DNA of 64,000 bases from UBA2589 sp965223235 (GCA_965223235.1 CBDCVV010000022.1:723147-787146); one strand, 5' to 3'. Counted from the stretch's first letter, positions 34,774 through 43,825 are shown. A program made the numbers and translations. Notes: generated by a model not told the origin, from the letters alone.

Positions 34774-35331
34774 ATGTTCCGATGGGGCAGGTCAGTAGAG
34801 CCCTTCCATTCCCAATCGGAACCGCTCTACATGTGGTTCGCGGCATCAGCGCTGGGAAACAACGGCGAGTTGTCGCCTACCGGACCGCCCGTCTCGACGA
34901 TCCGGTTCCCGGTCCAATCGACCTGCCGCGCGCTGTTCTCTCATCCTTACGACGTTCTATTCCCGAGCCTCGTAAGACACGGCGTCCTTTCGTTTACCGC
35001 AGACTGCCTCCCGGTCGAGTACAAGCCGGGAGATAGTCCGATCGCCTACACGTTGCGTCCGGTCCACCGCCCTTTGGTCGACAATTTCGCTCACACCGAC
35101 ATCGTCACGAGCAAGAATGCCGTGGAGATGGGGAACGATGGGAAAGTCCCGACTTTGGTGAAGAAGCTGACTCGTGAGTCAATCGCGCAACGCGCAGTGG
35201 TCATTCGTAGACCGACTCCTACTGAACGATTCGCATGGCTGCGGCGCCGGTGGGAAGCGGGCTGGTTCGGTGGTCGGCGTTCCGCCTACACCATCAAGAA
35301 GGACCGAGTCAAGCAGGCACAGCAGTGCTAG
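34774..35331 (+). CDS. hypothetical protein, 185 aa; third gene of cluster
   Basis: I do not recognise it. It has a beta-rich first half (LYMWFAASALGNNGELSPTG, PYDVLFPSLVRHGVLSFTAD) and a basic C-terminal part (RRPTPTERFAWLRRRWEAGW). It follows the GWDG gene by 13 bases in the same direction. ATG 34774 has no clear Shine-Dalgarno sequence, so the start is uncertain. The final codons are part of a 44-bp repeat shared with the frameshifted proline-rich gene, and a further shared element lies 39 bases downstream. Confidence 0.6.
   Translation: MFRWGRSVEPFHSQSEPLYMWFAASALGNNGELSPTGPPVSTIRFPVQSTCRALFSHPYDVLFPSLVRHGVLSFTADCLPVEYKPGDSPIAYTLRPVHRPLVDNFAHTDIVTSKNAVEMGNDGKVPTLVKKLTRESIAQRAVVIRRPTPTERFAWLRRRWEAGWFGGRRSAYTIKKDRVKQAQQC
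35288..35331 (+). repeat. 44-bp gene-end repeat, copy 2
   Basis: 40 of 44 bases match 33361-33404, in frame at the 3' end of the 34774 gene, including its stop codon. Confidence 0.75.
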
Positions 35332-35369
35332 GGCGGCGAGCAAGTCCAAATTGCCACAGCCGCGGGCTC

Positions 35370-35388
35370 GCGGATAAGGAGCCCCTCG
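35370..35388 (+). repeat. degenerate 3'-flank element, copy 2
   Basis: GCGGATAAGGAGCCCCTCG matches 17 of 19 bases of 32499-32517 and lies at the same distance (39 bases) from the preceding gene's stop. It is preceded in both copies by ACAxxCGCGG. Confidence 0.4.
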
Positions 35389-35461
35389 GATTCGTAAGCG
35401 GGCTGCCCGAGCAGTAGACTTGCGGTCCGCTCGTTGGGCTCCCACACAATCACCCCACAAC

Positions 35462-36655
35462 GTGCCAGTCCAAAGACCGATCGTTGCCCTGCTCGCGTAC
35501 CTGGTCACCGCAGCGTGTTCCGGCGAGGGTCACGTTGCCGAGCGCTTCCTAGTCGCTGACAGCGCCGGCCACCAACTAGCGCGAAGCCAGTCGCCCCGGT
35601 CAGTCCCTGTCATCCGGCCTGTCCCCTCCTTCGAGTTCGGCGAAGCCTCCGGGCCTGACCACCTTCTGTTCGATCGAATCCGTGGGGTCACTCGACTGGC
35701 TGATGGTGCGATCGTGGTCGGAAACCGAGGCACCAATACGATCCGGATTCTCGATGAATCGGGGCACCTGCTGGGAGAGTTCGGCGGTACCGGTGAGGGT
35801 CCGGGCGAGTTTACGAGCTTCCGTGAAGTGCGACGCTGCAAAGCCGGACTCATCACCGCTTTTTCCTGGGATTACACTCAGGTCCAGTATTCGAGGAGTG
35901 GTCAGCCTCTGAGCGAGACAACGATAAGGTTCCCGAGTGAGCGTCCTGGTATCTATAGGTTGTCTTGTGATAGCGAGGGCCGTCTCGTTGGCATCGGCTT
36001 CGGCGATACGGGACTGTGGGATCACCCCACAGGCAACTACCGTGCTGAAGCGGGGCTCTGGGCGGGCGAGGACGCGGGTGGGCCGTTCCTGCGGCTGGCG
36101 ACCACCTCCGTCTCCGACCGCGTAAAGCTGCCAGAAGACGAGGGGCCCCATCCGTTCGGCCGCACGACGGTCCTGGCCGCGTTTAATGGCGGGTTCGTTC
36201 TAGGCACGGCAGACGCGTACGCGTTCACTGTACACTCATTTGACGGCGACACGACCCACTTGGTGCGTTGGGCCGGTCCGAGGCGGACGCTCGACGAGGA
36301 TCACATCGCAACATACCTGGCGTGGCGACTAGCGAATGCCGATGGCGGAGAGCCTGCCCGGATCCGCCGCGAGGTCGCTCAACTCGAGATGCCTGACTCG
36401 CTCCCGGCGTACGGAGGAATTCAGATCGACCCGGCCGGAAACATATGGGTCCAGGAGTTCGGCACTCCGTGGCTTCCGCCGACTACCTGGTGGGGCTTCC
36501 TCCCGACCGGCGAGTGGGCCTGGGAACTCCGGCTAGACCCTGACTTCAACGTCTCAGAGATCGGTGACGAAGAGATTCTCGGCGTGGCAACGGATGAACT
36601 CGGCATTGAAAGAGTGCGGGGATACCGGCTTGATCTCCCAGGGGACTCCACGTGA
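35462..36655 (+). CDS. 6-bladed beta-propeller (NHL-like) lipoprotein
   Basis: A 397-residue lipoprotein of the type abundant in Gemmatimonadota. From GTG 35462 the N-terminus (VALLAYLVTAAC) ends in a lipobox. Propeller blades follow: FDRIRGVTRLADGAIVVGN, then NTIRILDESGHLLGEFGGTG, GPGEFTSFREVRRC and IQIDPAGNIWVQEFG. The frame is open upstream to 35420 (TTG), so the start is not certain and lacks a good Shine-Dalgarno. Such proteins bind unknown ligands at the surface. No partner is apparent. Confidence 0.75.
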   Translation: MPVQRPIVALLAYLVTAACSGEGHVAERFLVADSAGHQLARSQSPRSVPVIRPVPSFEFGEASGPDHLLFDRIRGVTRLADGAIVVGNRGTNTIRILDESGHLLGEFGGTGEGPGEFTSFREVRRCKAGLITAFSWDYTQVQYSRSGQPLSETTIRFPSERPGIYRLSCDSEGRLVGIGFGDTGLWDHPTGNYRAEAGLWAGEDAGGPFLRLATTSVSDRVKLPEDEGPHPFGRTTVLAAFNGGFVLGTADAYAFTVHSFDGDTTHLVRWAGPRRTLDEDHIATYLAWRLANADGGEPARIRREVAQLEMPDSLPAYGGIQIDPAGNIWVQEFGTPWLPPTTWWGFLPTGEWAWELRLDPDFNVSEIGDEEILGVATDELGIERVRGYRLDLPGDST

Positions 36656-36725
36656 TCACGAGTGCTACTCCAATCCGCTAGGAGGAGTCGCTGAGAGCGA
36701 CCACCCGGCCGCTCCCAGCCCTCCC

Positions 36726-37265
36726 CTACCTTGGCCCAGGCCGCAGGTAAAGCTGCCACCCAAGCACACCCAGGACGCTCAACGCGATTATCGAGTACAG
36801 TTGGGCCAGCAGTATCCACCCAGCCCGAGGGTGAGCCGCCGGCCGATAGCCGGGCCCAAGCTCCGGGAGCATCGACCTCGCCTCCCGGATAGACTGCACC
36901 CCAGCACAGCAGCCGGCCCCCCACTCACCGGAGGCGGTCCGGTAGAGCGGAATCACGTACTCAAAGCCGATGCGGAACGGGTAACCACAGTCCCCACCGT
37001 CGAACTCGGACACGAAGACGATCCGCTCCTCGGTCTGTCCACGCCAAGAGCTTCTCACCTCCACCTCAACCTCAACGGCGTAGCCGTACTGATCTGGAGA
37101 GGCCGGGGGCGTCCGACGCTCCATACGGACGATGTCTCCCCGTACGATCAGTTCGGCGCTTGTCGCCCCCAACGCCGAGCGCGGTCCAACGCATGAACAC
37201 GCCGCCGCGGTAGCGGGCAGGGTCAAGAAGACTCCAACGGATACCAGTGCGATTCGTCGCCACAT
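36726..37265 (-). CDS. secreted CSC-motif protein with C-terminal membrane helix, 179 aa
   Basis: An exported protein whose signal peptide ends at AAA immediately before CSC. An N-terminal Cys-Ser-Cys after cleavage is typical of netrin/TIMP-like domains, and VRGDIVRMERRT, YAVEVEVEVRSSWRGQ and GYPFRIGFEYVIPLY fit the beta-barrel of that fold. Four more cysteines follow (DCGYPF, GAGCCAG). A C-terminal hydrophobic helix (LLAQLYSIIALSVLGVLGW) may anchor it. GGAGG lies eight bases before the ATG. The family assignment is tentative; the secretion is clear. Confidence 0.65.
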   Translation of the reverse strand: MWRRIALVSVGVFLTLPATAAACSCVGPRSALGATSAELIVRGDIVRMERRTPPASPDQYGYAVEVEVEVRSSWRGQTEERIVFVSEFDGGDCGYPFRIGFEYVIPLYRTASGEWGAGCCAGVQSIREARSMLPELGPGYRPAAHPRAGWILLAQLYSIIALSVLGVLGWQLYLRPGPR

Positions 37266-37419
37266 GGTCGTCCTCCTTCAGCTAGGGCCACCAACCCTTG
37301 CACCTACATACGGTGCCCTCCCGCAACGGTGTCCCTCCCCACCTTGCCCCCTCCCCAACCCCCCGACGACCTTGTTCGTCCGGTGCACGGGCACGAATCG
37401 AACCTCGGCGGGGCGGACT

Positions 37420-39123
37420 ATGAGACTACGGGTGAGCGGGTTACTGGCCTGCCTCTTGGCGGCCGCCGTCGTCCCGATTTCCGCCCAGCACGAGATGCAC
37501 GGGATGCAGGGAATGGCGATGGACGGCGGTTGGAGGATGGTCCCGATGGACCCCAACATGCCGATGCTTCCCGGGCTGGAGGGCGCCACGCCGATCGTGG
37601 GGGCGTTCTTGCCCGGCGCGGGAATGGATCCCTCGATGTTCCCCGAAGCGCGCCCCTCCGAGAGCGTCGAGCTTTCGGACGGTGACACGCTGAACGTCTC
37701 GGTCTCGATGGTCCGCCGCACGATCGCGGGCCAGGAGATGGTGATGTTCGGGTACAACGGCCAGTACCCGGGACCGCTCATCAAGACGGTACGTGACGCG
37801 ACGATTGTCGTGCGGGTCACGAACGAGATCGAGATGCCGACGACGATTCACTGGCACGGCATTCGGCTCGAGAACCGCTTCGACGGGGTGCCAGGTGTGA
37901 CGCAGGCCGCGATCGAGACGGGCGAGAGCTTCACGTACGAGGTCCACGTCCCCGACGCGGGGATGTACTGGTATCACCCCCACGTCCGGGAAGATGTCCA
38001 ACAGGACCTGGGCCTCTTCGGGAACCTCCTGGTGACGTCGCCGGAGCCGGAGTACTACGGACCGGCCCACCGCGAAGAGATCTTCGTTCTCGACGATCTA
38101 CTGATGGACGAACAGGGCGCGCTGCCTTGGGGCGACACATCTCCCACGCACGCCCTGATGGGCCGCTTCGGTAACGTGATGATGGTCAATGGCGAGACCG
38201 ATCACCGGCTGACGGTCCAGCGCGGTGAGGTCGTCCGCTTCTTCCTCACGAACGTCGCGAACTCCCGCACCTTCAACGTCACGTTCGGTGGGGCGCGGGT
38301 GAAGATCGTCGCTTCCGACGTGTCGAGGTTCGAACGGGAGCAGTGGGTGAGCTCCGTCGTGATCGCCCCGGCCGAGCGGTACGTCGTCGACGTGCGCTTC
38401 GACGAATCGGGAGAGGTCGCGATCGCGAACACGATCCAGGCGATCAATCACTTCCGTGGCGAGTTCTACCCTCACGTAGACACCCTCTCGCTCGTGCAGG
38501 TCGACGAGGCGCCGGCCGAGGCATCGGTGACGGAGGCGTTCGAAACGCTCCGCGAGCACGACGCGGTCGTCGCCGACATCGAGTCGTACCGTCGGCACTT
38601 CGGGGCACCGATCGACTACGAGCTCGAGACGACCGTGCGGGTGCGCGACCTCCACCAGTCGATCGTTCTATCGATGGAGGCGGATACGCTGTACGTGCCG
38701 CCGATGGAGTGGAACGACGCGATGCCGATGATGAATTGGCTCTCGACGGCAGAACAGGTGACGTGGATTCTGAAGGATCGTCAGACCGGGGCGGAGAACG
38801 AGGAGATCGACTGGGCGTTCGAGGTCGGCGACGTGGTGAAGGTCCGCATCCACAACACGCCGGACTCCTTCCACCCGATGAACCACCCGATCCACATCCA
38901 CGGTCAGCGCTTCCTCGTTCTCTCGATGGACGACGTCGCGAGCGAGAACCTTGTCTGGAAAGACACGGCGATCGTCCCCGTGGGGTCGACGATGGATCTC
39001 TTGGTCGACATGTCGAACCCGGGTGAGTGGATGGTGCACTGCCACATCGCCGAGCATCTGCACGCCGGAATGATGTTCAGCTTCACGGTGAGCGAGCCCA
39101 ACCCGGATGAGGGTAGCCGGTGA
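37420..39123 (+). CDS. multicopper oxidase
   Basis: A 567-residue periplasmic multicopper oxidase; the signal peptide ends near SAQ. The copper-binding histidine sets are all visible: HWHGIRLEN, MYWYHPHVRED, HPMNHPIHIHGQRF and MVHCHIAEHLHAGM, the last holding the type 1 cysteine. Before the first cupredoxin domain is a short Met/His-rich stretch (HEMHGMQGMAMDG, then several Met-Pro pairs), as in copper-resistance oxidases (CopA/CueO) where it binds Cu(I). Copper oxidation or detoxification is likely, though phenol or metal oxidation cannot be excluded. Overlaps the next gene (GTGA). Confidence 0.9.
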   Translation: MRLRVSGLLACLLAAAVVPISAQHEMHGMQGMAMDGGWRMVPMDPNMPMLPGLEGATPIVGAFLPGAGMDPSMFPEARPSESVELSDGDTLNVSVSMVRRTIAGQEMVMFGYNGQYPGPLIKTVRDATIVVRVTNEIEMPTTIHWHGIRLENRFDGVPGVTQAAIETGESFTYEVHVPDAGMYWYHPHVREDVQQDLGLFGNLLVTSPEPEYYGPAHREEIFVLDDLLMDEQGALPWGDTSPTHALMGRFGNVMMVNGETDHRLTVQRGEVVRFFLTNVANSRTFNVTFGGARVKIVASDVSRFEREQWVSSVVIAPAERYVVDVRFDESGEVAIANTIQAINHFRGEFYPHVDTLSLVQVDEAPAEASVTEAFETLREHDAVVADIESYRRHFGAPIDYELETTVRVRDLHQSIVLSMEADTLYVPPMEWNDAMPMMNWLSTAEQVTWILKDRQTGAENEEIDWAFEVGDVVKVRIHNTPDSFHPMNHPIHIHGQRFLVLSMDDVASENLVWKDTAIVPVGSTMDLLVDMSNPGEWMVHCHIAEHLHAGMMFSFTVSEPNPDEGSR

Positions 39124-39581
39124 ACCCTCGGCTGAAGTGGGCACTCCTCACCGTGGGGACGATCGCTGCAATCGCGCTCGTCTTCACCGGAGCGCAGCGG
39201 GTCATCGAGCGCCAGCAAACGCTGGACGAGATCAATTCGCTCCGAGACGAACTCTATCGGGCCCGCGCGGCCGCCGATCGCTGTCGGGGATCGCTCGAGA
39301 CGAGTGAGATGGCGCTCCGCGATCTCGGCGTGGCGATCGACTCGCTCCGCCAAGAGGTGCGTCGCTACGAAGGGTTGGACGTGCGCGGCGTGCCGGGCGA
39401 CCAATACGACGCGTACCTGGCGACCTTCGACAGCTACAACGACTCGGTCGCCGCGTGGGAAGGTCGTGAGCGCCGCCTGCGCTCCGCCGAGACCGCGTGC
39501 CGAGGGACGATCGAATCACACAACGCGATCAGCGACTCGTTGCAAGCGGTGCTCGAAGCAGCCGGGATCCCGACGGACTGA
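39120..39581 (+). CDS. membrane-anchored coiled-coil protein, 153 aa
   Basis: A small protein with one N-terminal membrane helix (residues about 6-24) followed by a coiled coil (ERQQTLDEINSLRDELYRAR, then LRDLGVAIDSLRQEVRRYEG) and a second helical part with two cysteines (ADRCRGS and AETACRGT). The start GTG overlaps the multicopper oxidase stop, so both are co-translated. It may assist the oxidase at the membrane, but no family is recognised. Confidence 0.68.
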   Translation: MNPRLKWALLTVGTIAAIALVFTGAQRVIERQQTLDEINSLRDELYRARAAADRCRGSLETSEMALRDLGVAIDSLRQEVRRYEGLDVRGVPGDQYDAYLATFDSYNDSVAAWEGRERRLRSAETACRGTIESHNAISDSLQAVLEAAGIPTD

Positions 39582-39584
39582 ACG

Positions 39585-42500
39585 TCAGCGCGAAGGCGCC
39601 GTCGCGGCCCACCCGAGCGTGAACGTCTGACTGTACTCCGTGCCGTCCACGGAGAGCGTCACCGTGTAGTTGCCCGGCTCGGCCAGCGCAGCGGGATCGT
39701 TCCGACTCGGGAAGAGCGCGCCCCCACCACCGAAGCGGCCACGCCGCCCGGGAGGCGGTGGGATCACCAAGTTGCGGATCCTCTGCTGCAAGCTCTGGGG
39801 CTGGTTGCCCCCTCGCCCACCACCGCCGCCAGCCGAAGTCCTTCCCTCGGCGGGCCGCTCCCGGAAGTTGCCGTCCGCGTCGAAGATGGGATTCGCCCCA
39901 CCCCCACCGCCTCCGAAGCCACCTCCACCGCCCCCTGAGGCGTTACGGAGTCGATCAACAGCCTGCTCGACATCTTCCTGATCTTCGCCCGCTTCGATGA
40001 GCGAGTCGGCGACGAAGGAAAGTCGCTTGTCATTGGCGATGCTGTCCCTGACCTCGGACGGTGAACGCGGAAGCGGAGTCGGCTGACCGCGGAGATTCCA
40101 ACGCGCGGAGTGCATCCCCCGAGTGCGGGATCCGGTCTGCGACCACATCTCGTTCCCCTGTGCGTCCGTCACCGTGATCGTCGGCGCGTCCTCGAGCGCC
40201 TCGCCCAGCCAGTACGTGAAGTGCGCGCCACCACCCGGGTTCTCGGCGACGAAGTACGACTGCGCCGTAAACTGTCCGTCACGGGGTCGCGTCCCGTACT
40301 GGAACGCCGGTGCGGGCTCGAAGAGGTGGACGGGAGCTTCGGCCACCATCGCCGAGAACTGCTGCAGCGGCTTGATGTCGACGATCCAGATCGAGCGACC
40401 GTGCGTGCCCGCGATGAGCTCGCCATCGCGCGGATGCACCTGGAGGTCGTGGACCGGCGTGGTGGGCAGCCCGTTCATGAAACGCTCCCACGAACTTCCC
40501 CGGTTCAGCGTCATGTACGCGCCGACGTCCGTCCCGACGAAAAGGAGATTCGGGTTCACCCAGTCTTCCCGAACGACGTGCACGAAGTCCGGCTTGCCGG
40601 TCGGCAGGTTGCTCGCGATCGAGGAGAACGACTGGCCGCGATTCTCACTCACCAACACGTACGGGGTGAAGTCGCCACGACGGTGGTTGTCGTACGTCAC
40701 GTACACGCGATCGACGACGTGTTTCGACGGCTCGATCCGACTCACATACGTCCCGTCGGGCACGAGCGACGAAGTCGCCTCGGTGATCTCCGTCCAGCTC
40801 TCACCATCGTCGCCCGAGACCCAGAGGTTCCCGTCGTCGGTGCCGGCGTAGAGAAGGCCGGCTTGGAGCGGCGACTCGTTGAGCGAGGTGATGGTAGCGA
40901 AGACCTCGGCTCCCGTGACGTCCGGTGTGATCCCCCCGGTCGTCGTCGAGCTGATGCGAATCTTTTCGGGATCGGCTCGTGTGAGATCCGGCGAGATCGG
41001 GTACAGGTCGTCACCCCGCCAATCGGACTTCATGACCCGGTTCGCGGCGGCGTACACGACATCCGGATTGTGGGGCGAGAGGAAGAAGGGCGTGTTCCAG
41101 TTGTAGCGGAGCTGTAGCGCCGCGGAGTCGGCCGTCGCCTGCGCTTGTAGCTCCTCAATCCGGGCCCGGTGTTCGTTCGGCATCGGCGCCGTCGAGTCGG
41201 GCCAGAGCTCGGCGATCGCGTCTTGGGTCTCGCGGTACGACGTGCGCCAGTTCGGTCGATCGAACTGCTTCCGCTCACCAGTCGCGAGGTAGGAGCGGCC
41301 CATGTTCCCGCCCTGGGACTCGGAGTACACCCGGTTCGGATCGCGAGGATCTTGCTGCGTGACGAAGCCGTCTCCGCCGCTCACCCGGAACCAGTCGTGG
41401 TTGGTGATCGAACCACTCCCCTTCCGGCTCGGTCCGCACCACGAGTAGTTGTCCTGGAGTCCGCCGCACACGTTGTACGGCGTGTCCATGTCGTAGCTGA
41501 TGTTGTAGAACTGCCCGATGGCGAAGGTGTTGGGGAAGTGGTAGTTCCCGCCGCGATCGAAGGAGATCGCGATTCCGCCGTCGTTGCCGAGTACGATCCG
41601 CTCGGGGTCGTTCGGGTCAACCCAGATGGCGTGGAAGTCGACGTGCACGGCCTGCGCCATCGCGCCCCGGGTACGGCCCCCGTCGTCCGAGTACTGGAGC
41701 GACGAGAAGTACACCCGGTTCGGGTCCATCGGGTCGACAACGACCTCGGAGTAGTAGAAGGGGCGGGAGTTGTACGTGTTCGTCCGCTCCCAGCTCTCGC
41801 CACCGTCGTCCGAACGGTACAAGCCGTTGAGGTTGGCTTCGTCGGAGCCTTCGGGCGCGGCCGCTTCCACCATGAGGTACATGATGCCCGGTGAGCTCGG
41901 AGCGAAGGCAACGTTCATTTTGCCGAGCTCGGTTTCGGGAAGTCCGTTGCCCTCGACTTTGTCCCAGCTGTCTCCGCCGTCTTCGCTCTTCCACAGCGCG
42001 CTACCCGGCCCACCACTCTGCAGGTAGTACGGACCCCGCACCCGCTCCCAGCTCGTCGCAAAGAGAACGTCGGGATCCCGTGGGTGGATCTTCACATCGA
42101 CGAAGCCGGCTTTGTCGGAGACGAAGTTGATGAGCTCCCAGCTGTCCCCGCCGTCCGTGGTCCGATACAGACCACGCTCGGGGTTCGAGCGCCACAGCGC
42201 CCCCAACGCCGCGACGTAGACGATGTCGGGGTTGCGGGGATGCACCTGGATCCGGCCGATGTGCTCGGTGGCTTCGAGCCCCTTGAGCTCCCAGGTGAGA
42301 CCTCCGTCCATCGACTTGTAGATCCCACCGCCGGGCGAGATCGAGTTCCTCGAGTCTTCCTCTCCGGTACCGGCCCAGATCTGGTCGGGATCACTCGGAG
42401 CGATCGCGATGTCGCCCAGCGAAATGACCCGCTCGTCCTGGAAGAGCGGGCGGAACGTCACGCCGTTGTTCGTCGTCTTCCAAATGCCGCCCGCGGCTGC

Positions 42501-42719
42501 CGCGACGTAGAACGTCTTGGACGGGCTCGGGAGCCCCTCCACGTCCGTGATGCGGCCCGACATGTTCGCCGGCCCGATCGAGCGCCAACGGAGCGCCTCA
42601 CTCCACTCGTCGTCCAACGTCTGGCCGGCGACGGCGGACGCGGTGAGTGCAAAGAAGAGTGTGACGAGGGAGAGCGCGCCAGGCGCGCGGCGGACAGAAA
42701 CGTGTGCGGCACACCTCAT
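39585..42719 (-). CDS. secreted sortilin/VPS10-like BNR-repeat protein (copy 2)
   Basis: A 1044-residue exported beta-propeller protein with the same plan as the 14261-16993 gene but longer. The signal peptide ends near AVAGQ. BNR/Asp-box repeats are regular: KTTNNGVTFRPL, KSMDGGLTWELKG, RTTDGGDSWELI, KSEDGGDSWDKV, RSDDGGESWERT and SGDDGESWTEI. A region of glycine runs (GGGGGFGGGGGG and GGGGGRGG) and an Ig-like end (NYTVTLSVDGTEYSQTF) follow. It is described as a glycosyl hydrolase in many annotations, but no catalytic site is visible. ATG 42719 lacks a Shine-Dalgarno. It sits 104 bases after the sugar operon and may be transcribed with it. Confidence 0.83.
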   Translation of the reverse strand: MRCAAHVSVRRAPGALSLVTLFFALTASAVAGQTLDDEWSEALRWRSIGPANMSGRITDVEGLPSPSKTFYVAAAAGGIWKTTNNGVTFRPLFQDERVISLGDIAIAPSDPDQIWAGTGEEDSRNSISPGGGIYKSMDGGLTWELKGLEATEHIGRIQVHPRNPDIVYVAALGALWRSNPERGLYRTTDGGDSWELINFVSDKAGFVDVKIHPRDPDVLFATSWERVRGPYYLQSGGPGSALWKSEDGGDSWDKVEGNGLPETELGKMNVAFAPSSPGIMYLMVEAAAPEGSDEANLNGLYRSDDGGESWERTNTYNSRPFYYSEVVVDPMDPNRVYFSSLQYSDDGGRTRGAMAQAVHVDFHAIWVDPNDPERIVLGNDGGIAISFDRGGNYHFPNTFAIGQFYNISYDMDTPYNVCGGLQDNYSWCGPSRKGSGSITNHDWFRVSGGDGFVTQQDPRDPNRVYSESQGGNMGRSYLATGERKQFDRPNWRTSYRETQDAIAELWPDSTAPMPNEHRARIEELQAQATADSAALQLRYNWNTPFFLSPHNPDVVYAAANRVMKSDWRGDDLYPISPDLTRADPEKIRISSTTTGGITPDVTGAEVFATITSLNESPLQAGLLYAGTDDGNLWVSGDDGESWTEITEATSSLVPDGTYVSRIEPSKHVVDRVYVTYDNHRRGDFTPYVLVSENRGQSFSSIASNLPTGKPDFVHVVREDWVNPNLLFVGTDVGAYMTLNRGSSWERFMNGLPTTPVHDLQVHPRDGELIAGTHGRSIWIVDIKPLQQFSAMVAEAPVHLFEPAPAFQYGTRPRDGQFTAQSYFVAENPGGGAHFTYWLGEALEDAPTITVTDAQGNEMWSQTGSRTRGMHSARWNLRGQPTPLPRSPSEVRDSIANDKRLSFVADSLIEAGEDQEDVEQAVDRLRNASGGGGGGFGGGGGGANPIFDADGNFRERPAEGRTSAGGGGGRGGNQPQSLQQRIRNLVIPPPPGRRGRFGGGGALFPSRNDPAALAEPGNYTVTLSVDGTEYSQTFTLGWAATAPSR

Positions 42720-42823
42720 GGGGAACGTCCAGGTGCAGGGCGAAGGAGGGAAGACGGCATCTTCGATCCTTCTCGGCGGATACGCCAGTAGGCCGACCCG
42801 CCCCGCTCCTTCGGCTGCTTCCC

Positions 42824-43825
42824 CTACCCCTCCGAGAACGCGTCGTCGAAGGCGGTGTCCGAAGGTGGGAAGTCGATCGCACGGACGAAGGCACACGCCT
42901 CTTCGGCACCGTGTTCACGGTCCATCCCCGAGTCTTCCCACTCGACGGAGAGCGGACCGTCGTACCCGACGGCGTTCAGGGCCCGAATCACCTCTTCGAA
43001 GGGCACGTGACCTCGACCCAGCGAGCGGAAGTCCCAGTATCGATCTTGGTGCCCAAAGGGGAGGTGTCCCCCGAAGACCCCTGCCCTCGTGGGCGTGTCT
43101 GACCACCACACATCCTTCATGTGGGCGTGGTAGATGCGATCACCGAACGTCCGAATGAACGCCACGCAGTCGACGCCCTGGTAGGCGAGGTGGCTCGGGT
43201 CGTAGTTGAAGCCGAACGCCTCCCGACCGCCTACCGCCGCGACAGCCCGATCCGCCGACGAGATGTCGAACGCGATCTCCGTGGGGTGCACTTCCAAAGC
43301 GAAGCGTACCCCGACTTCGTCGAAGACATCGAGAATCGGATTCCACCGATCGGCGAAGTCGGCGAAGCCCGCGTCGAGCAGCTCGGGTCCGACCGGTGGG
43401 AAGGCGTAGAGCAGGTGCCAAATCGACGAACCGGTAAAGCCGTTGACCACCGGTACCCCGAGGTTCGCGGCGGCTCGCGCGGTGACCTTCATCTCTTCTG
43501 CTGCGCGGGCGCGCACCCCCTCGGGAGTGCCGTCGCCCCACACGTGAGCGGGTAGGATGGCTTCGTGACGCGCGTCGATCCGGTCGCAGACGGCTTGGCC
43601 CACGAGGTGGTTGCTCACCGCGAAGACATCGAGGCCGTACGACGCCAACAACTCGCGCCTGGCCACGCAGTACGTCGGATCTTCGGCGGCGCGCACGACG
43701 TCGAAGTGATCGCCCCAGCACGCCAACTCGAGTCCGTCGTACCCCCACGAGGCGGCTTTCTCGGCGAGTGCCTCGAGTGGGAGGTCCGCCCATTGGCCCG
43801 TGAAAAGAGTGACCGGTCGACTCAT
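42824..43825 (-). CDS. TIM-barrel sugar isomerase/epimerase-type protein
   Basis: A 333-residue xylose-isomerase-like TIM-barrel protein. Metal-ligand regions are visible: WGYDGLELACWGDHFD near the start, FALEVHPTEIAFD, NYDPSHLAYQGVD, IYHAHMKDVWW and LSVEWEDSGM, supplying Glu, Asp/His and Glu in the usual order. No signal peptide, so cytoplasmic. ATG 43825 overlaps the stop of the Gfo/Idh gene (ATGA). As the last gene of the sugar operon it probably interconverts or cleaves the 3-keto sugar made by its partners. Confidence 0.86.
   Translation of the reverse strand: MSRPVTLFTGQWADLPLEALAEKAASWGYDGLELACWGDHFDVVRAAEDPTYCVARRELLASYGLDVFAVSNHLVGQAVCDRIDARHEAILPAHVWGDGTPEGVRARAAEEMKVTARAAANLGVPVVNGFTGSSIWHLLYAFPPVGPELLDAGFADFADRWNPILDVFDEVGVRFALEVHPTEIAFDISSADRAVAAVGGREAFGFNYDPSHLAYQGVDCVAFIRTFGDRIYHAHMKDVWWSDTPTRAGVFGGHLPFGHQDRYWDFRSLGRGHVPFEEVIRALNAVGYDGPLSVEWEDSGMDREHGAEEACAFVRAIDFPPSDTAFDDAFSEG

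Noticed and set aside
37380..37420. Minus-strand stretch resembling a tRNA T-arm (GGTTCGATTC)
   Set aside because: The five bases after the loop do not pair with the five before it, and no acceptor or anticodon stem fits; it is the leader of the multicopper oxidase gene.
39700..39960. Dense G/C repeats possibly a repeat array
   Set aside because: They encode glycine runs in the BNR protein with varied codons; there is no regular repeat-spacer structure, so not a CRISPR array.
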